Shown here one piece after another: positions 46,236-59,095 of a stretch of 64,000 bases of DNA. A program made the position numbers and the translations under genes. The notes under the pieces are model-generated. The model worked only from the letters and a program-made list of their open reading frames with translations. It had not been told where the DNA came from and did no database searches. Each line of letters starts with the position of its first letter. Position 1 is the first letter of the stretch. Source of the stretch: Clusia tigrina (Eukaryota > Arthropoda > Insecta > Diptera > Clusiidae); the NCBI GenBank assembly GCA_920105625.2, contig OV050031.1, positions 219,838,194-219,902,193 on the forward strand, written 5' to 3'.

Positions 46236-47635
46236 ATAAAGCGCTCTGGTCCCCTTGGAGTACCCTCAGCTCTACTGAAGCCTAATAGAAAAAAATGTAA
46301 TTAAAAACTCCAAAGCTCATTAAGATATTTTTACTGCTCAGTCCACGGAACAACATAAACATAATTCGTACATGTTCACTTTTTCTACGGTCACCACTTA
46401 ACTGCTTATGCCACAGCATGTCTTGCCGCTGGGGCGACTCATCTTTAAACGATTGCTGTTGACAGTTTGCGTTTGCTGCGGTGTTGTAGTCATACAAACA
46501 CGCGTGTGATTCCCCTGCGGCGCCATGCCATGCGAGCGTGGCATGTCCAATCAATTTTAAATAATTTTCCTAATATTTTCTGGCGTTAAGTGTTGCCCCA
46601 TTATGTCACTCACCGGCTGAAGCCTAGACAAATGTGTTGAGGTAGCATCATCAATCAATATGCAGAAATTTGGGAAATTGTGTCAACCATATGCATAAAC
46701 CCTCCTGCCTACCACAATCCAACAAACAAAATTTAACAAACATTTTAATTGCTTACTCTGCTGCGTGTGAGGTACACAAAAAGCCCCTCTTATCATATCT
46801 AAATAAATTGTTATAAATTTTGTGTGTGTTTAAATACTCTTCTACGGTGTTTTGTGTGCGTCTCTGGTATTGATTGAATTGTTGCTTGACAGCTGTCTCG
46901 TCATTAATCACGCTTCAACGCAGGAAGCCTGCAACAGCAGCAGCGGCAACAACAAAGTTGCTAATTTTATTTGCAAATACTTTCAGCAACAATGTTGCTT
47001 TGACTTTTATTCATTTCGATAAGGCAGGCGGACGGACAGAGGGACGGACGGACGGACAGATGACGGACGGACGGACAAACGCACGATTGCCTGCCAATGT
47101 TGTTATTGTACGAAACAGCACAAAAAGTTTCATCAAATAAACGAAATGAGTACTTTTGCTTTCAACAACAAACACCGCCGAGCCGAGCCGAGCCGTGCAC
47201 TTACTTATTTACTAACCTATGACAATAATATGTGGCAAATCGGAGGTTGTTGTAAACAAAGTAGACAAAAATAATGTAAGTAAATAAAATTAAATGAGCT
47301 TTTTGTGTTTAGAATGAAATAAAAACTTAATGCGCAGTTGGCTGGCGAGATAGCAAGACTCGTACTCGCACTCGCGGCAGCAATTGAGGCAGGTGGCGGT
47401 GTGCTGGGGGTACTACCGCGGCTTGTTTTTCTATTATTATTTTTCTTTGCTTTGCCACATGCAAATCTCTGTGTTTATGTGTGCGTGTGTGTGTCGATTT
47501 TAACGTTAGGGGGTGGGGGTGGGGGTGTTCGCACTGCTCTGTTTATTTCATTACAATATTTGCTTTGTTTGTGTGAGTATTTCATTCACATGCCTAAAAG
47601 TAGGCCTTTTAGAAGTTCACTTTTCACATATTTTG
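46236..47635. other. Unique non-coding stretch
   Basis: A (GGAC)n run lies at about 47031-47075, a GAGCCGAGCCGAGCC run near 47180 and a GGGTGGGGGTGGGGG run near 47509-47526. No gene is supported. Confidence 0.6.
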
Positions 47636-49825
47636 GTAGAATTTTTTTTATAAAATTTTTGTGGATTTTTTGTTTGTTTTCTAATGTTTATTTATTATTT
47701 TATTTAAGACTATTTCTCTGTCAATAAAATCCCTTATAAATAATTTTAATTGTCAACTGAATTGAGACTTACTCTCATATTTTTTATAATTTTATACTAT
47801 TTACTTTTATAATCTTATAAGTATTTTTGTTAAAATTTATATTATTTTCTTTTATAATTTGAAGGTATTTTTTATAATTTATTTTTTTATAATTTATATT
47901 TTTTTTGTCTTTTCTTTATTTTATAACTATTTTTTGTTTTCTTTATTATTTTATATATTAGTATAATTTTTTTTATTTATTATATTTTTGGAAATTTTTT
48001 TATTTTATAATATTTATTTTTTTATAATTTTATACTATTATCTTTTATAATTTGAAAGAATTTTTTTGTAATTTTATAGTTTTTTTAGTATATTTGTTAT
48101 AATTTTAGAGTATTCTTTTTTATATTTTTTCTCTTTGTTTTACAATATTTTTTTTCTTTATTTTATAATATTTTCTGTTGTCTTTATATATATTTTATAT
48201 ATATTTATATATATTTATATATATTTATATATATTTTTTATATATTTATATATATTTTGGTTTTGTAGGTTTTTATAACTTTTCATTATAAATTTTAGTT
48301 AAAATATTTAATATGTTTTTTATATTTTCTTTTCCTTTTGTGTTTTTATTCAACTTTTCTTTTGTTTATTTAATTATAGTTTTATATATTGTTTTATTCT
48401 ATTATATTTTTTTTATTATCATTTGTATTTTATTTTGTTTAATAAAAATTTATCTTTTTCAGTAGAAAATATTTTCTTCATTTATTTTTTTTGGTGTTAT
48501 TTTTAATATTTTTTTTGTATTACTTTTTATATTTTTTAAATTTATTTTTCCTTATTATTTATTAAATAACTGTTTTATTTTTAAAAAAATTTAGATTATT
48601 TTTATAAGTAATGTATATATTTCATTTTATTATTTATTTTTAATATTTTTTTATATATTTTTTTGTTTGTTTAATTTTAAATATTTTTTTCATTGTTTTT
48701 TGTTTTATTATTTTTTATACATTTTTTAATTCGCTTTACAAGTTATGTATATTTTTTTATTTTATTATTTTTTGTTTTTTTTTTCTCATTTATTTTTAAT
48801 ATTTGTTTTATATATTTTTTTCTTTCCTTTTTAATACTCTTTTCATTGTTTTTTGTTTTATAATTTTTTTTTATTTTTTGTTTTGTTATTTTTTTATATA
48901 TGTAGTTTGGTTTTAGTATTTATTGTATCTTTTTTTTATAGTGTTTTATATTTCATTATTTTTATATAGTTTTTTGTTATATGATTTTTCATATATTATT
49001 ATTTTCTTATATTTTTTGTTTTATTTATTTTTTATACATATTTGTGTTTTATTATTTTTTTTATTTTTATATATATTTGTGTTTTATTATTTTTTCAATT
49101 TATTTTCTTTTATTTATTTTTTAATTTTTTTCTTTTATTTATTTTTTATTATTTTCTTTTTTATTATTTCCAATGTTTTTTCTTATTTTTTATAATTTTT
49201 GGTTAAATCTTTTTAGTTTACAATTTTTTTTTTTTTGCTTATATTTTTCTTTTTAATAATTTTTTTAATGTGAGGATGTTTTGTTTAATTTTTTTTATAT
49301 TTTTCCTTTTATTTTACAATTTTTTTATTAGTTTTTCTTTTATATTTTTTTTTGTATTATTATTTTTGTATATTTTTTTGTTATATTGTTTTTGTATATT
49401 TTTTTGTTTTATAATTTTTGAATTTTTTTTGTTTTTTTATTATTTTTGAATTTTTTTTTGTTTTATTAGTTTTAAAATTTTTTATACTTTTCCCTTAAAT
49501 TTATTTTTTATATATTTTTGTGTTTTATTATTTCTGTTATTTTTTTATTTAATTATTTGTTCATATTTTTTGTTTTATACGTTTTTTTTATTTCTTTTTG
49601 TTTTATTATTTTTTTATATTTTTTCTTTTATTAATTTTTTGTATTTTTTGTATATTTTTTTTGTTTTATTATTTGATTATTTTTTAAATTAAATAATTTT
49701 TCATTTGTTTATTTATTATTTTTTTATATTGTTTTGTTTTATTTTTTATATTTTTTCTGTTATTTAATTTTTTTATAGATTTTGCCTTTATTTTTTTTTT
49801 TTTTTGTTTTATTATTTTTTTAAAG
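47636..49825. repeat. 2.2-kb T-rich low-complexity tract
   Basis: For about 2,190 bases the + strand is mostly T with A, in words such as TTTTATTATTTTTT and TATATTTTTTTGTTTTATT. C and G are rare, and A-runs are far fewer than T-runs, so the strands are highly asymmetric. Near 48185-48260 there is a regular ATATATTTATAT repeat. The 90-codon Phe/Leu/Tyr frame at 48923-49195 reflects composition only. The edges are fairly abrupt (about 47636 and 49825). Confidence 0.93.
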
Positions 49826-52800
49826 TAACAATAAACCCTTTGCAGAGGTGTCATTTGAAGTTAGTTATTTCCTCCTAATGTGCGCAAATGCACACATCAG
49901 CACTATCGGCTCAGCTGAGTTCAGCGCTCCGGTACGCAGCCCACACACACATGTGTCAAGCAAGCAAGCGGCGGGCAACCAACCTAGCAACCCACCACTC
50001 TTCTGTCATATCAAGCACGATCGCTGAAGCAATTGAAACTGCCAATTTTCTCACATAATGCCGACCGACGTCTTGAAACCATTTCGCATAAGTAAAATAG
50101 AAAAAACGCAATTTTCAAATACGACCATAAATAAAAAAAAGGAGAAAAAAACAACTGAAAAACAAATGCGGCTTTGCCAGAGGCCGTTTTGCTGTTTCTG
50201 CTGCTGCTGCCGTCGCTATCGCTGTTGCAGTTGCAGTTGCAGTTGCTGCGCCAATACACACCACCACGCGTTCATTGACTTTTCGACATAGATAACTCTG
50301 TTTGCTGTTGCTGTTGTTGTTGTTGTTGTTCTTGTTGTTGTTGTTGTGTGCAGTTGTTGTAGTTGTTGTTGCACATTTGCCAACTCACTCAATCAGCTGG
50401 CAGGCAGCTGCTGGCGTTTTAGATGCTTTTGTTTGACTGTTTGCTGGCGTTTTAGTTGCTTACGAGTAGCTGTGCCAGCAACAGCAGCACAGCAGCAGCT
50501 GCAGCTGGAGGAGGTAGGTGGGAGGTGTTGCGTTATAAAGTGCCAATTGCGCTTGCGCGCTGCCGCCTTCACTGCTTACAATTCATGCCCATACATTGCA
50601 GTTAATATTTTTGTTTCTTTTCGTTTTTGCCATTAATTCCATTACGGCATTTAATCATTATTATCATCAACATTTATGAGCAAAGCCAATGAATTGCCCA
50701 TAAACGGCAGCAACCATCACAACAACAGATATTGTGATGGGGGGGCATGGGCAGGGGCAGGCACCTTTTTGGCAAATTTTGGCTTTTATTGTGACGCCAT
50801 AATCGAGGACAAACACACTCGATTTTCCTAACACACAAAAATTGCCTTCACCTGTGCAGCGGCCGCCGTCGCCGTCGCCATCTGAGTTGCTTGCGCTTGC
50901 CTATCGTGGCAATTTCGATGTGCAACGTGTTGCTGGGCGGCTGGCTGAGTGTGATTTGCGTTGCGTTCGCATTGATGGATGGATTTATGGACAAATACGT
51001 AGTTGGTTAGTTTGGCGTATGCAATGATGCCATTTGTATGCTTGCAACTAAGCTGCCTATCTTCCTGCTCCTCCCGCCTGCTGGTTGTTTCTTACTGCCT
51101 GCCACCCACGCTTGCTGCCTGCCCTGCTGTAATGTACGAGTATGTTGTCTCTGTGCCATAACGTTGATTCGCAATTTGCTGCTGAATTTATGGCTCACCA
51201 TGATTTATGCAAATTTTTATATTGCACCATGATTTGTGTATCCTTGTTCGAGGGAATGGCACGCTTAGTCGCTGGATGAACGGCAATACGTGTGCAGTGA
51301 TGTTAGCATTAACACTTGAGTAACTGTTGATATCACAGGTGACTATAATTTAATGTCATTGCAGTGAACCTTCGCTTTAGCACACCGCTGGGGCTCACAT
51401 AACTTATATTTGCCTTGGGGTTTGGCAGCTAATTTGTAGCATTTTAAAGTACTCTTCTAAGGTTTTTTTGTTTTGCTTGTTGCTGCAATTTGTTTATTGT
51501 TGCTTTTAAAGCAATTGCAAATCGTTGTTATCGCTGATAAACGTGAACAAATGTGTGCTAATTAATGCAATCGTTCGTTTTGCGTTTATCGCTGAAATCG
51601 TTGCGCTCCCTGCTATCAGCGTGAAAAATGCCAATGGCCTGCCGCCTGCCTGCGTACCTAAGCAACAACTCAATTGCTGCAAATGCTCTTGCTCTCTGCC
51701 GCTGCACCGTTGCACCGCTGTGCCTTTGCCCCCGTCTTATCAGGCGTATGCAATCAGCCAATAAGTAACAGGCGCGTTCCAATTGCTGGGTTGCTGCTTG
51801 CCTGCCTGCTTGCTTCACTTGGGGCCTGCCCACGCCCTGCTCCTTGAGGCAATGTTGCTTGCTTGCTGGTTGTCACCTTTTATTTTATTTATTAGTATTT
51901 TTTTGGTGTTTTTTCTGGTTTTGTTTGCAATTTTTGCCACTCAAAATAAATTAGAAAAGAGCATGTTGTGTGCATGTGTTGCGACATAATTGCAATTCCG
52001 CATACGCCACCGTTGCCAGTGGCACTGCGCTTATTTTAAGGTACACCAACACACATGCACAGCATATATACACACAAACACACACACACACACCAATGCA
52101 TAAAGCCACACATTTGCTGGAACAAACATAATTATTATTTCGTTTGTGTTTCGGTTTAGGCTGTTGCTAGACCCACCGAGGCGAGGGAGGCGTACATCAG
52201 CCACAATGAGCAGCGCATACAAAATGCTGTTCCCGCTGCTGCTGCTATTGCTGCTGTTGCCGTTGCTGTTGCTGACGTTGGTTGTTGATATCTATTAGTG
52301 CAACACAATTGTTGTTAGAGCTTTTTCAGCTGCCGTTGCGGCCGTTTCTATTGTAGGTGAATGAACCTTTGACGTGTAGTTGAGAACTATTTGTTTCTTT
52401 CTTTATTGTTTTATTTATTTATTTTTTTAAATTGTTTTACTATTGTTGTGTTTTATTTGCTGATTGATGCTGCTGGCTTTGCCCAGAAATTGCTGGCAAT
52501 TGTTGGCAGAACGTTTTCAATTAAGACTGAAATGTGCAGCTGTTTGATTTTTAATTGGTTTAATTGCGAGGGCGGCTGATTCCAACGACCAACGTCGGCG
52601 TAGGTACTCGGGTGCTCTGAAAATATGATTGCTTTGACAATTTGTGAGGAGAGTTCAGCACAAAGCAAAGTAAACTATGGAAAATTCAATTCAAACAGCA
52701 TTCGTTTGTATTTCTGTGCAGTTTTTTGTTCAGGTGCAGCGCCGCAAATGACCATTTAAATGCGGTTGAGCCCCTTGCAGCAGCAGCAGGGTGCGGCAAC

Positions 52801-53130
52801 ATCGCAGAGCTCTGCTTGGCTTTACTAAAACATATTTGAACGTTTGCGGATTATACGAGTATCATGTTTAGTTAAAGGGATTTATTAATAGCAACGCTTT
52901 TGTTCAGATCCGCAAGAGCCTTTAGAATGTGCTTGGCTTTCTAAGCTTCTAGTGATAGGAATGGATTTTATAAATGAGAAGATATTATAAATGAGAAGAC
53001 ATATGTTTAGAAGGTAATCCTATAAGGAGGCATTTTTTGTCCTTCACTATTTGAATACTTGTTACGAGTATTTGTTTGAGTCTCTTCAGAGAGTGACTGA
53101 ACTCAATTTCTTAAGTAGAAACGATTTAAG
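49826..53130. other. Unique non-coding stretch with CTG/GTT-rich parts
   Basis: GTT/CTG runs lie at 50190-50250, 50300-50375 and 52228-52275; (CA)n at about 52050-52092; CAGCAGCAG near 52778. Frames of 60-96 codons read through these low-complexity parts and are mirrored on the other strand. No gene is supported. Confidence 0.55.
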
Positions 53131-53134
53131 CTGG

Positions 53135-53735
53135 AATTGGTAGTTAAGTTGTTGGTTAAATTGTGGTAGATTTGTTGGATGAAATGTTGGTTGAATTCTG
53201 GCTTGAATTGTGCCTTGGTTTGTTGGTTGAATTGTTGGTTGTATTGTGGATTGAATTGTTGCTTGAGTTGTTGGTTGATTTGTCGATTGAATTGTTGGTT
53301 GATTTGTTGGTTGAATTATTGGTTTGAAATGTTGGTTGATTTGTTGATACAATTGTTGGTTGAATTGCTGGTTGAAGTGCTGGGTTAATTGCTGTTTGAA
53401 TTGTTGGTTGATTTGTTGGGTTAACTGCTGGTTGAATTGCTAGTTGAATTGTTGGTTGATTTGTCGATTGAATTCTTGGCTGAGTTGTTGGTTGAATTGT
53501 TGGTTGATTTGTCGATTGAATTGTTGGTCGATTTGTTGCTGGGTTTGTTGGTTGAATTGCTAGTTTGAATTTTGGTTGAATTGCTAGGCTAATTGCTGGT
53601 TGAATTGTTGGTTGAATTGTTGGTTGAATTGTTGGTTTAAAATGTTGGTTTGATATGTTGGTTAAATTGTTGATACAATAGTTGGTTGAATTGCTGATTG
53701 AATTGTTGGTTAAATTCCTGGTTAAATAAGAACGC
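53135..53735. repeat. 12-bp minisatellite (GTTGGTTGAATT / GTTGGTTGATTT)
   Basis: Some fifty units with frequent single-base changes and occasional insertions. The minus strand of the left part is open for 88 codons with a four-residue IQPT/NQPT repeat, which follows from the 12-base unit. Confidence 0.92.
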
Positions 53736-53771
53736 CTTTCATAACTTATTTACATAAATTTCACAACAGGG

Positions 53772-54233
53772 ATGGGCAACGAAAAAACGTTAGCAGGTCA
53801 TTTCTTATTGGCTTTGTTCATTGCTTTTTTTTGCTTATTTCAGTTTTTTAACTTCTCAGTTCTGTTTAGATCGATATATAAACGTATCTCCCAAGGAGGA
53901 GGGTTTAATTTGCTTGAGCCTCAATTGTTCTCCAGTATACTAAAAGAGAAGAAGGATCCACAATGTACTCATTCCTGTTTTAAAGGGTTTAAGTTGATTG
54001 CGCATCAATCATTCCCATTTATAGTAAAGGATAATAAGGATCCACCAGGTGCCCATGCCTTCTTTAAAGCGTTTAAGTTGTTTACGCGTAAATCATTCTC
54101 CAGTACACCAAATGAGAAAAAGGATCCGCCAAGTACCCCTGCCTGCTTGAAAGGGTTTAAGTTGCTTACGCGTAAATCGTTTTCCAGTATACTAAATGAG
54201 AAGAAGCACCCTAAGAGTGCCCCTACTTTATAG
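53772..54233 (+). CDS. Open frame: hydrophobic N-terminus plus 28-residue repeats (uncertain)
   Basis: 153 codons from ATG 53772 to TAG 54231-54233. Residues about 12-33 are strongly hydrophobic (FLLALFIAFFCLFQFF), like a membrane or signal segment. From residue about 45 there are nearly four tandem copies of a 28-residue unit (FKLLTRKSFSSILNEKKDPP is its best-kept part). At DNA level the unit is 84 bases. The frame ends because the fourth copy is four bases shorter, and the DNA repeat continues past the stop. That, with no visible splice or promoter signal, favours a chance frame over a minisatellite. A young gene is possible but unsupported. Confidence 0.2.
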   Translation: MGNEKTLAGHFLLALFIAFFCLFQFFNFSVLFRSIYKRISQGGGFNLLEPQLFSSILKEKKDPQCTHSCFKGFKLIAHQSFPFIVKDNKDPPGAHAFFKAFKLFTRKSFSSTPNEKKDPPSTPACLKGFKLLTRKSFSSILNEKKHPKSAPTL

Positions 54234-54395
54234 GGTTTAAGTTGGTTGCGCCTCGATTGTTCTCCAGTATACTAAATCTGAAGAAAGAGCCAGTAAGTGA
54301 CCCTGCCAGGATCCACCAGATGACCATCTTATGCCTCCTACAAATGGTTTAAGTTGCTTGAGCCTCAATCGTTTTCTTGAAGACTAAATGGGAGA
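53900..54395. repeat. 84-bp tandem repeat, about six units
   Basis: Each unit has TTGCTTACGCGTAAATC or TTGCTTGAGCCTCAATC, then TTCTCCAGTATACTAAATGA, GAAGAAGGATCCACCAAG and TTTAAAGGGTTTAAG. Units 1-3 are 84 bases, unit 4 is 80, and the fifth is longer (an extra GGATCCACCAGATGA part). The last is partial. Confidence 0.9.
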
Positions 54396-55035
54396 CAAGT
54401 TTTCTAAATATTTCTTTAATGAATTAAATTTGAACTGCCAATTTTACTTTACATTCACTAAAAGTTAATTTCTCACTCATCATTTAAATTTTCGATCCTT
54501 TTTCGTTATCCTTAAACACTTAAATTGCCTTCAAACACACATTTCTCTTACGCCTTTTATTAACGAGGCTTCCCAGCCTTATTTTTCTTTCAACAGTTCC
54601 CAAGAGTGCCCTCAGATGTGAACATAAAATACTAAAAATAACGTCTAATCGGTATCTTCCCTTCTCTCTCGCTCTCTTCCATTCCTTCTCTTTCTCGCTG
54701 TCACTGTCTGTGTGCTTAATGCGTAGCTATAATTTCCAATTTCATTAAATTCAGCTCACGATTTTGAAATGTTGAACATCTTTACAACCAAAAAAGAAAC
54801 CGAAGCAAAAAAATTCAAGTGTCATTCATTCATTCTTTCATTCATTCTTTCATTCATTCTTTCACTCATTCGTTCATGTCATATTTCTTTCTGCATGTAC
54901 TCCGTTCAACGACTGATGTAACTGCTGACTGCCTGAATGCCTCCCATTTGCCTTTTTCTGCTGCTGCTTCTCATGGTGATGTTGTTGATTCCTTTCTCTG
55001 CCATTCTACATTCACACAATGCTCTTTATCGCTGT
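54396..55035. other. Unique non-coding stretch
   Basis: A TTCATTCATTCTTTCA repeat lies at 54826-54872. CTCTCTC-rich sequence lies at 54660-54710. No gene is supported. Confidence 0.6.
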
Positions 55036-55310
55036 GCATGTTGATGGAAGTGCTCGTACTCCTGTTGCTATTCCTGATGCTACTCCTGCGTCTTGTGCTG
55101 CTCCTACTCCTGCTCTTACTCTTGCTGCTACTGGTGCTCCTACTCTTGCTGCTACTCCCGCTTCTTGTGCTGCTCCTACTCCTGCTACTACGCTTGCTGC
55201 TGCTACTGCTCCTACTCCTGATACTACTCCTGCTACTACTCCTGCTGCTACTTCTGATTTTTGCCCTGCTTCTGCTGCTGATTCTACTGGCAACTGCATC
55301 TCCTACTCTC
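55036..55310. repeat. CTCCTACTCCTGCTACTA-type trinucleotide-based repeat
   Basis: Irregular units of CCTACTCCTGCTACT and CTTGTGCTGCTCC, pyrimidine-rich on +. Frames are open on both strands (poly-Leu, Pro-Thr-Ala and Arg-Ser), as expected of a triplet-based repeat. Confidence 0.88.
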
Positions 55311-58240
55311 ACTGCCGATCCCGCTCCTTCTGCTGCTGATGATTATTGTGTTGATGTTCGAGATTTGAGTAGATTTCTTTCCTTCGTTTGCATGCGCTTA
55401 TTTATGTATGCTACTCAGCTGTGCTGTGCGAAATTTTAATGTGCTTTTTTAATGTCATAAAGTTCAAATTTTTATTTGATTTTCTATGTGAAGAATAGCA
55501 GCACTTACTTGGAGGATGCTCTCTTCAGCGACATCAGCTGCAGCGATAGCAGAGCATAGCATATGCTGGGAGTTAACGCAAAAGGGTTTTCAATGATCCT
55601 TTTTAACAGAATTTAATTTTATGACGTCTTTAAAATGTTAACAATTTTATTGATTTTCAGCTGCGGTTTTAAGTCATTGACCTGCGACTGAACTTGCCCG
55701 CCTGGTCTACCTGCTTAAAATGTCAGTCACCATCATTCTCCGCCTCAGCATCATGCTCCGCCTCAGCATCGTGCTCCGCCTCAGCATCATGCTCATTTCA
55801 TTAATTTTAAAGCCAAAAGAAGCCGAGTCAACGTGAACGTTAACACCAATTAGGCAATTTTATATTCCCAGTGATTAAGGACAGGCAGACAAAGAGACAG
55901 CCGAGCCAACTCAAGTCAGGCCAACTCAAGCCAAGCCAAGCCAAGCCAGTCGGACAGATTTCGGTTAACAAATGTTGGGGTGTAGTAAGCTTCTCTTTTT
56001 TATCACCTAAAATAACTGCCTCACGCGATTGAGATATTTTTTGTTGCATATGCCCGCATTTTGCCCGCCTGATGCTGTTTTCATATCCTAATTTTCTTTC
56101 CCCGGTATTTTTTTTATTACTTTTACTTGTGTTAATCCACAGTAAATGTCATTGACCATTAACAGAGGCAACACGCTCTGGTGTTGAGGAATAAATCCTG
56201 GTGCGGCTTGACCTGTCGTCTGTGTGTGTGTGCTTGTGTGTGCTTGCGTTGCTGTTACTGCCAGAACCGTACTCGTACCTTGTTACCGAACTTAATTCTC
56301 TTCTGGCACACGGTTGAGTAGGGTCTACTTTTACAGTGTCATTGCAAAGTGGTACAATTTAAAATGTGTGTAATCTCGCCAACCTTTTCGAGGCCCTCTC
56401 CCTCAGATATTTCGCTGAATATTAATTATTCGTCTCCACGCTACCAACATGATTTATAATTCATTCTTATTTGTTTGCCAATTCCATTCGTATCCTATTT
56501 TAAAATGCACACATTCAGAGAGTGCTTCACATGACATTAACCTTCATACTATCATGTTCATGACAGGCTCTCCCACTACTCTTTCCTGGTGCCTACTGCT
56601 GCGGCTCACTGCTCCTGTTTACTCATGCGTCACAGTTCCATCATATCATTGGCAAATATTGTCTCGCTTTGTTTTGTTTTTACATCATTCATGCTGTTGT
56701 GGATGTTGATGATGTTGTGATGTGTTGTATGCAATATGTGTGTGGCAAGGATATGTGTGGCATGTTGTCCTGACAATTGTTCACTGACAATTGTTCACTG
56801 ATTCCGCACAAAAACCCATCACAATAGAGCCAAGATATGTGCACAATGACAAATATGTTTATTACTTTATATTGCAGTGCTTCAAACAGTGCGACTGCCT
56901 CCATGGCCAGTCATCAACATTATTTACTTGAACTAAGGAATACTTTTGCCTGCCTGTGACTAAGTCTGGTATGCAATTTTTATTAACATTTCATGAGTCC
57001 TTTTTCGTAAATTTGCAAACTATTAGAATAGAGCCCGAGCCACCATACTATCCACTTACTCACTCATAATGCTCACATATGCCCGCGAAGCTGCATTGTG
57101 CAACATTGGAAACTACTTAAAATGTCGAAATGTTGTGCCTTAACCTTTGTCACTCTGTCTGTCTGTGTGTGTGTGTGTCTGTGTGTCTGCCTGTTTGCCT
57201 GTGTGCCTATGTGCTTGGTGGGCCTGTGTGTATGTCTGCCTGTGTGCCTGTCGATTGTGGCATCTCTTTACCATAAAAAACCAAATGAAGTACGCAAAAA
57301 AATCCTTCCGCAATGTGTGGTTAATATTTGTTTCCTGTTTGCTTTATACTCTCCCTCGCACTCTCTCTTCCTTGTCTGCGTGGTGCTTCGCTGCCTGACT
57401 GCTGCCTGCTTGGCTTCATCTCTTATGCAAATCCCTTCCATTACATCTCACTAAATCATATATGTATGTAAGTGGCTTTTGTTGCTGCCGTTGCTGCACA
57501 CCCCAGCATTTGAGTGCCAGCCCAGCCAGGTTGCCTATGAGCCTCCTACTTCCTGACTTCTCCGCTGGCTGGCTGCCTGGCTGTCTTCTCTGCAACCTCG
57601 CCAGTATTTGCTTCTGTTTTTTTTACATTAGCTTGATTTGTGGCATTAATAATTGCGCATGGAAGTGTGAGCGAGTGAGTGTGTGTTTTGTATCGGAGCG
57701 GTTGTTTGTTTGTCCTGCGTTGCCACACCAGCTCCTCTTCCGGCTACTGTTCCTGTGCCCACTCCTGAGTCTGATGAGTGTGTTTTTATTTTCATAGGCA
57801 GTCGCAAGTTACAAGGCCGACGACGTGTCTGGGTCGATATTATTAAAGCGGAAGTTAAATTTTATTTTACTTTTGTGTGCGTGTGTGTGTGTGTTTGTGT
57901 GAGTGAGTGAGTGAGTGAGTGAGTGAGTGAGTGAGTGAGTGAGTGAGTGAGTGAGTGTATTTTATTTGACGAAGCTCGCAGCCAAACATGGAAATTCCCA
58001 TTTCTACGAGTAAATTATTTATAAAACCCATGAATCATGGTCTAATGTTGACACTCACTGATTTTAATGAACAATTCGTAGGCAGAATGAAAGAATATCT
58101 TGAGTATTTGTACATTGAAAAGGACACGCCCAATCGGATATGCAAGGTTTAAAGCATCAAATATCCTCATATAAGATTCTTTGATATACAATCATAAGTT
58201 TGGTGGCAATATATTTTCAATCAACACTGAGTTATGTAGG
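55311..58240. other. Unique non-coding stretch with small repeats
   Basis: An 18-base CCTCAGCATCATGCTCCG repeat (about 3.5 units) lies at 55740-55797. GTGTGTCTGTGTG-type sequence lies at 57160-57260. A (GAGT)n run of about 14 copies lies at 57900-57957. No gene is supported. Confidence 0.6.
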
Positions 58241-58249
58241 AAAAATGGG

Positions 58250-59095
58250 CGTGGTACTACTGTGCCGCCAAATTCATACATATAAATATATAGAGGTATG
58301 TAAAAAATCATACAAAATGGATAAAATTTGAAAACTGTATCCAAAAAATTACCAGTGTAGATACACTGCCACGCCCGCTATTTATTTATGTGAATAATTT
58401 AAAGTTCACAGAAGATTTATCAACAAAAATCGGTCATAATGACGCTTAATTGGAGCACAAAATCGTGTTATATATATGGAGAGTGATATATACTGCCACG
58501 CCTACATTCATATAGCATTCTGCAATATGAAAGAGAAATTTAGTGTTTAGTTCTATAACTTGGAGACCAATATAGTCAAGGTTCAACTCACAATTGTGAT
58601 ATCGGCGCATTTTTGGAGTACGAAACCGAGTTTTATATATGTAGAGTAATATATATATATTGCCACGCCTACTTTCATATACCATTCTGCCATATGAATG
58701 AGAAGTTTAGTGTTTATTTTAAAGGTATATGAGACCGATATAGTCAAGGTTTAACTCACATTTTTGAGAATGACGCATAATTAGAATGCAAAACTATATG
58801 GTATATATGGGCGTAATGTATACACTGCCACGCCTACTTTCATATAACATTTTGCAATATGAATGAGAAGTTTAATGCACACTTTAAAGTGAAATGAGAC
58901 CAATATAGTCAGGGTTTAACTCACAAATTGTAATGTCGACGCATTATTGGAATAGAAAACTGAGTGGTATATATGGGCGTAGTATATATACTGCCACGCC
59001 TACTTTTATATAACATTCTGTCATCTTTAAGTAATTGAATTTGTTAATTTGAAGTTATTGGAGACCAAAAAGGTCAACATTTAATTCGCTATTAG
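58250..59095. repeat. 166-bp tandem repeat (satellite-like), 4-5 units
   Basis: The marker TGCCACGCC starts at 58367, 58494, 58661, 58826 and 58992. The last four give periods of 167, 165 and 166 bases. Each unit contains TACTTTCATATA.CATTCTG, GAATGAGAAGTTTA, GAGACC.ATATAGTCA, TTTAACTCACA and GGTATATATGGGCGTA. The unit length is close to that of a nucleosomal repeat. Confidence 0.9.

Noticed and set aside
48923..49195. 90-codon Phe/Tyr-rich frame in the T-rich tract
   Set aside because: Pure composition effect of poly-T with few stops in this frame.
54819..55439. 206-codon + strand frame with long Leu runs
   Set aside because: Follows CTG/CTC/CTA triplet repeats; other frames on both strands are open as well.
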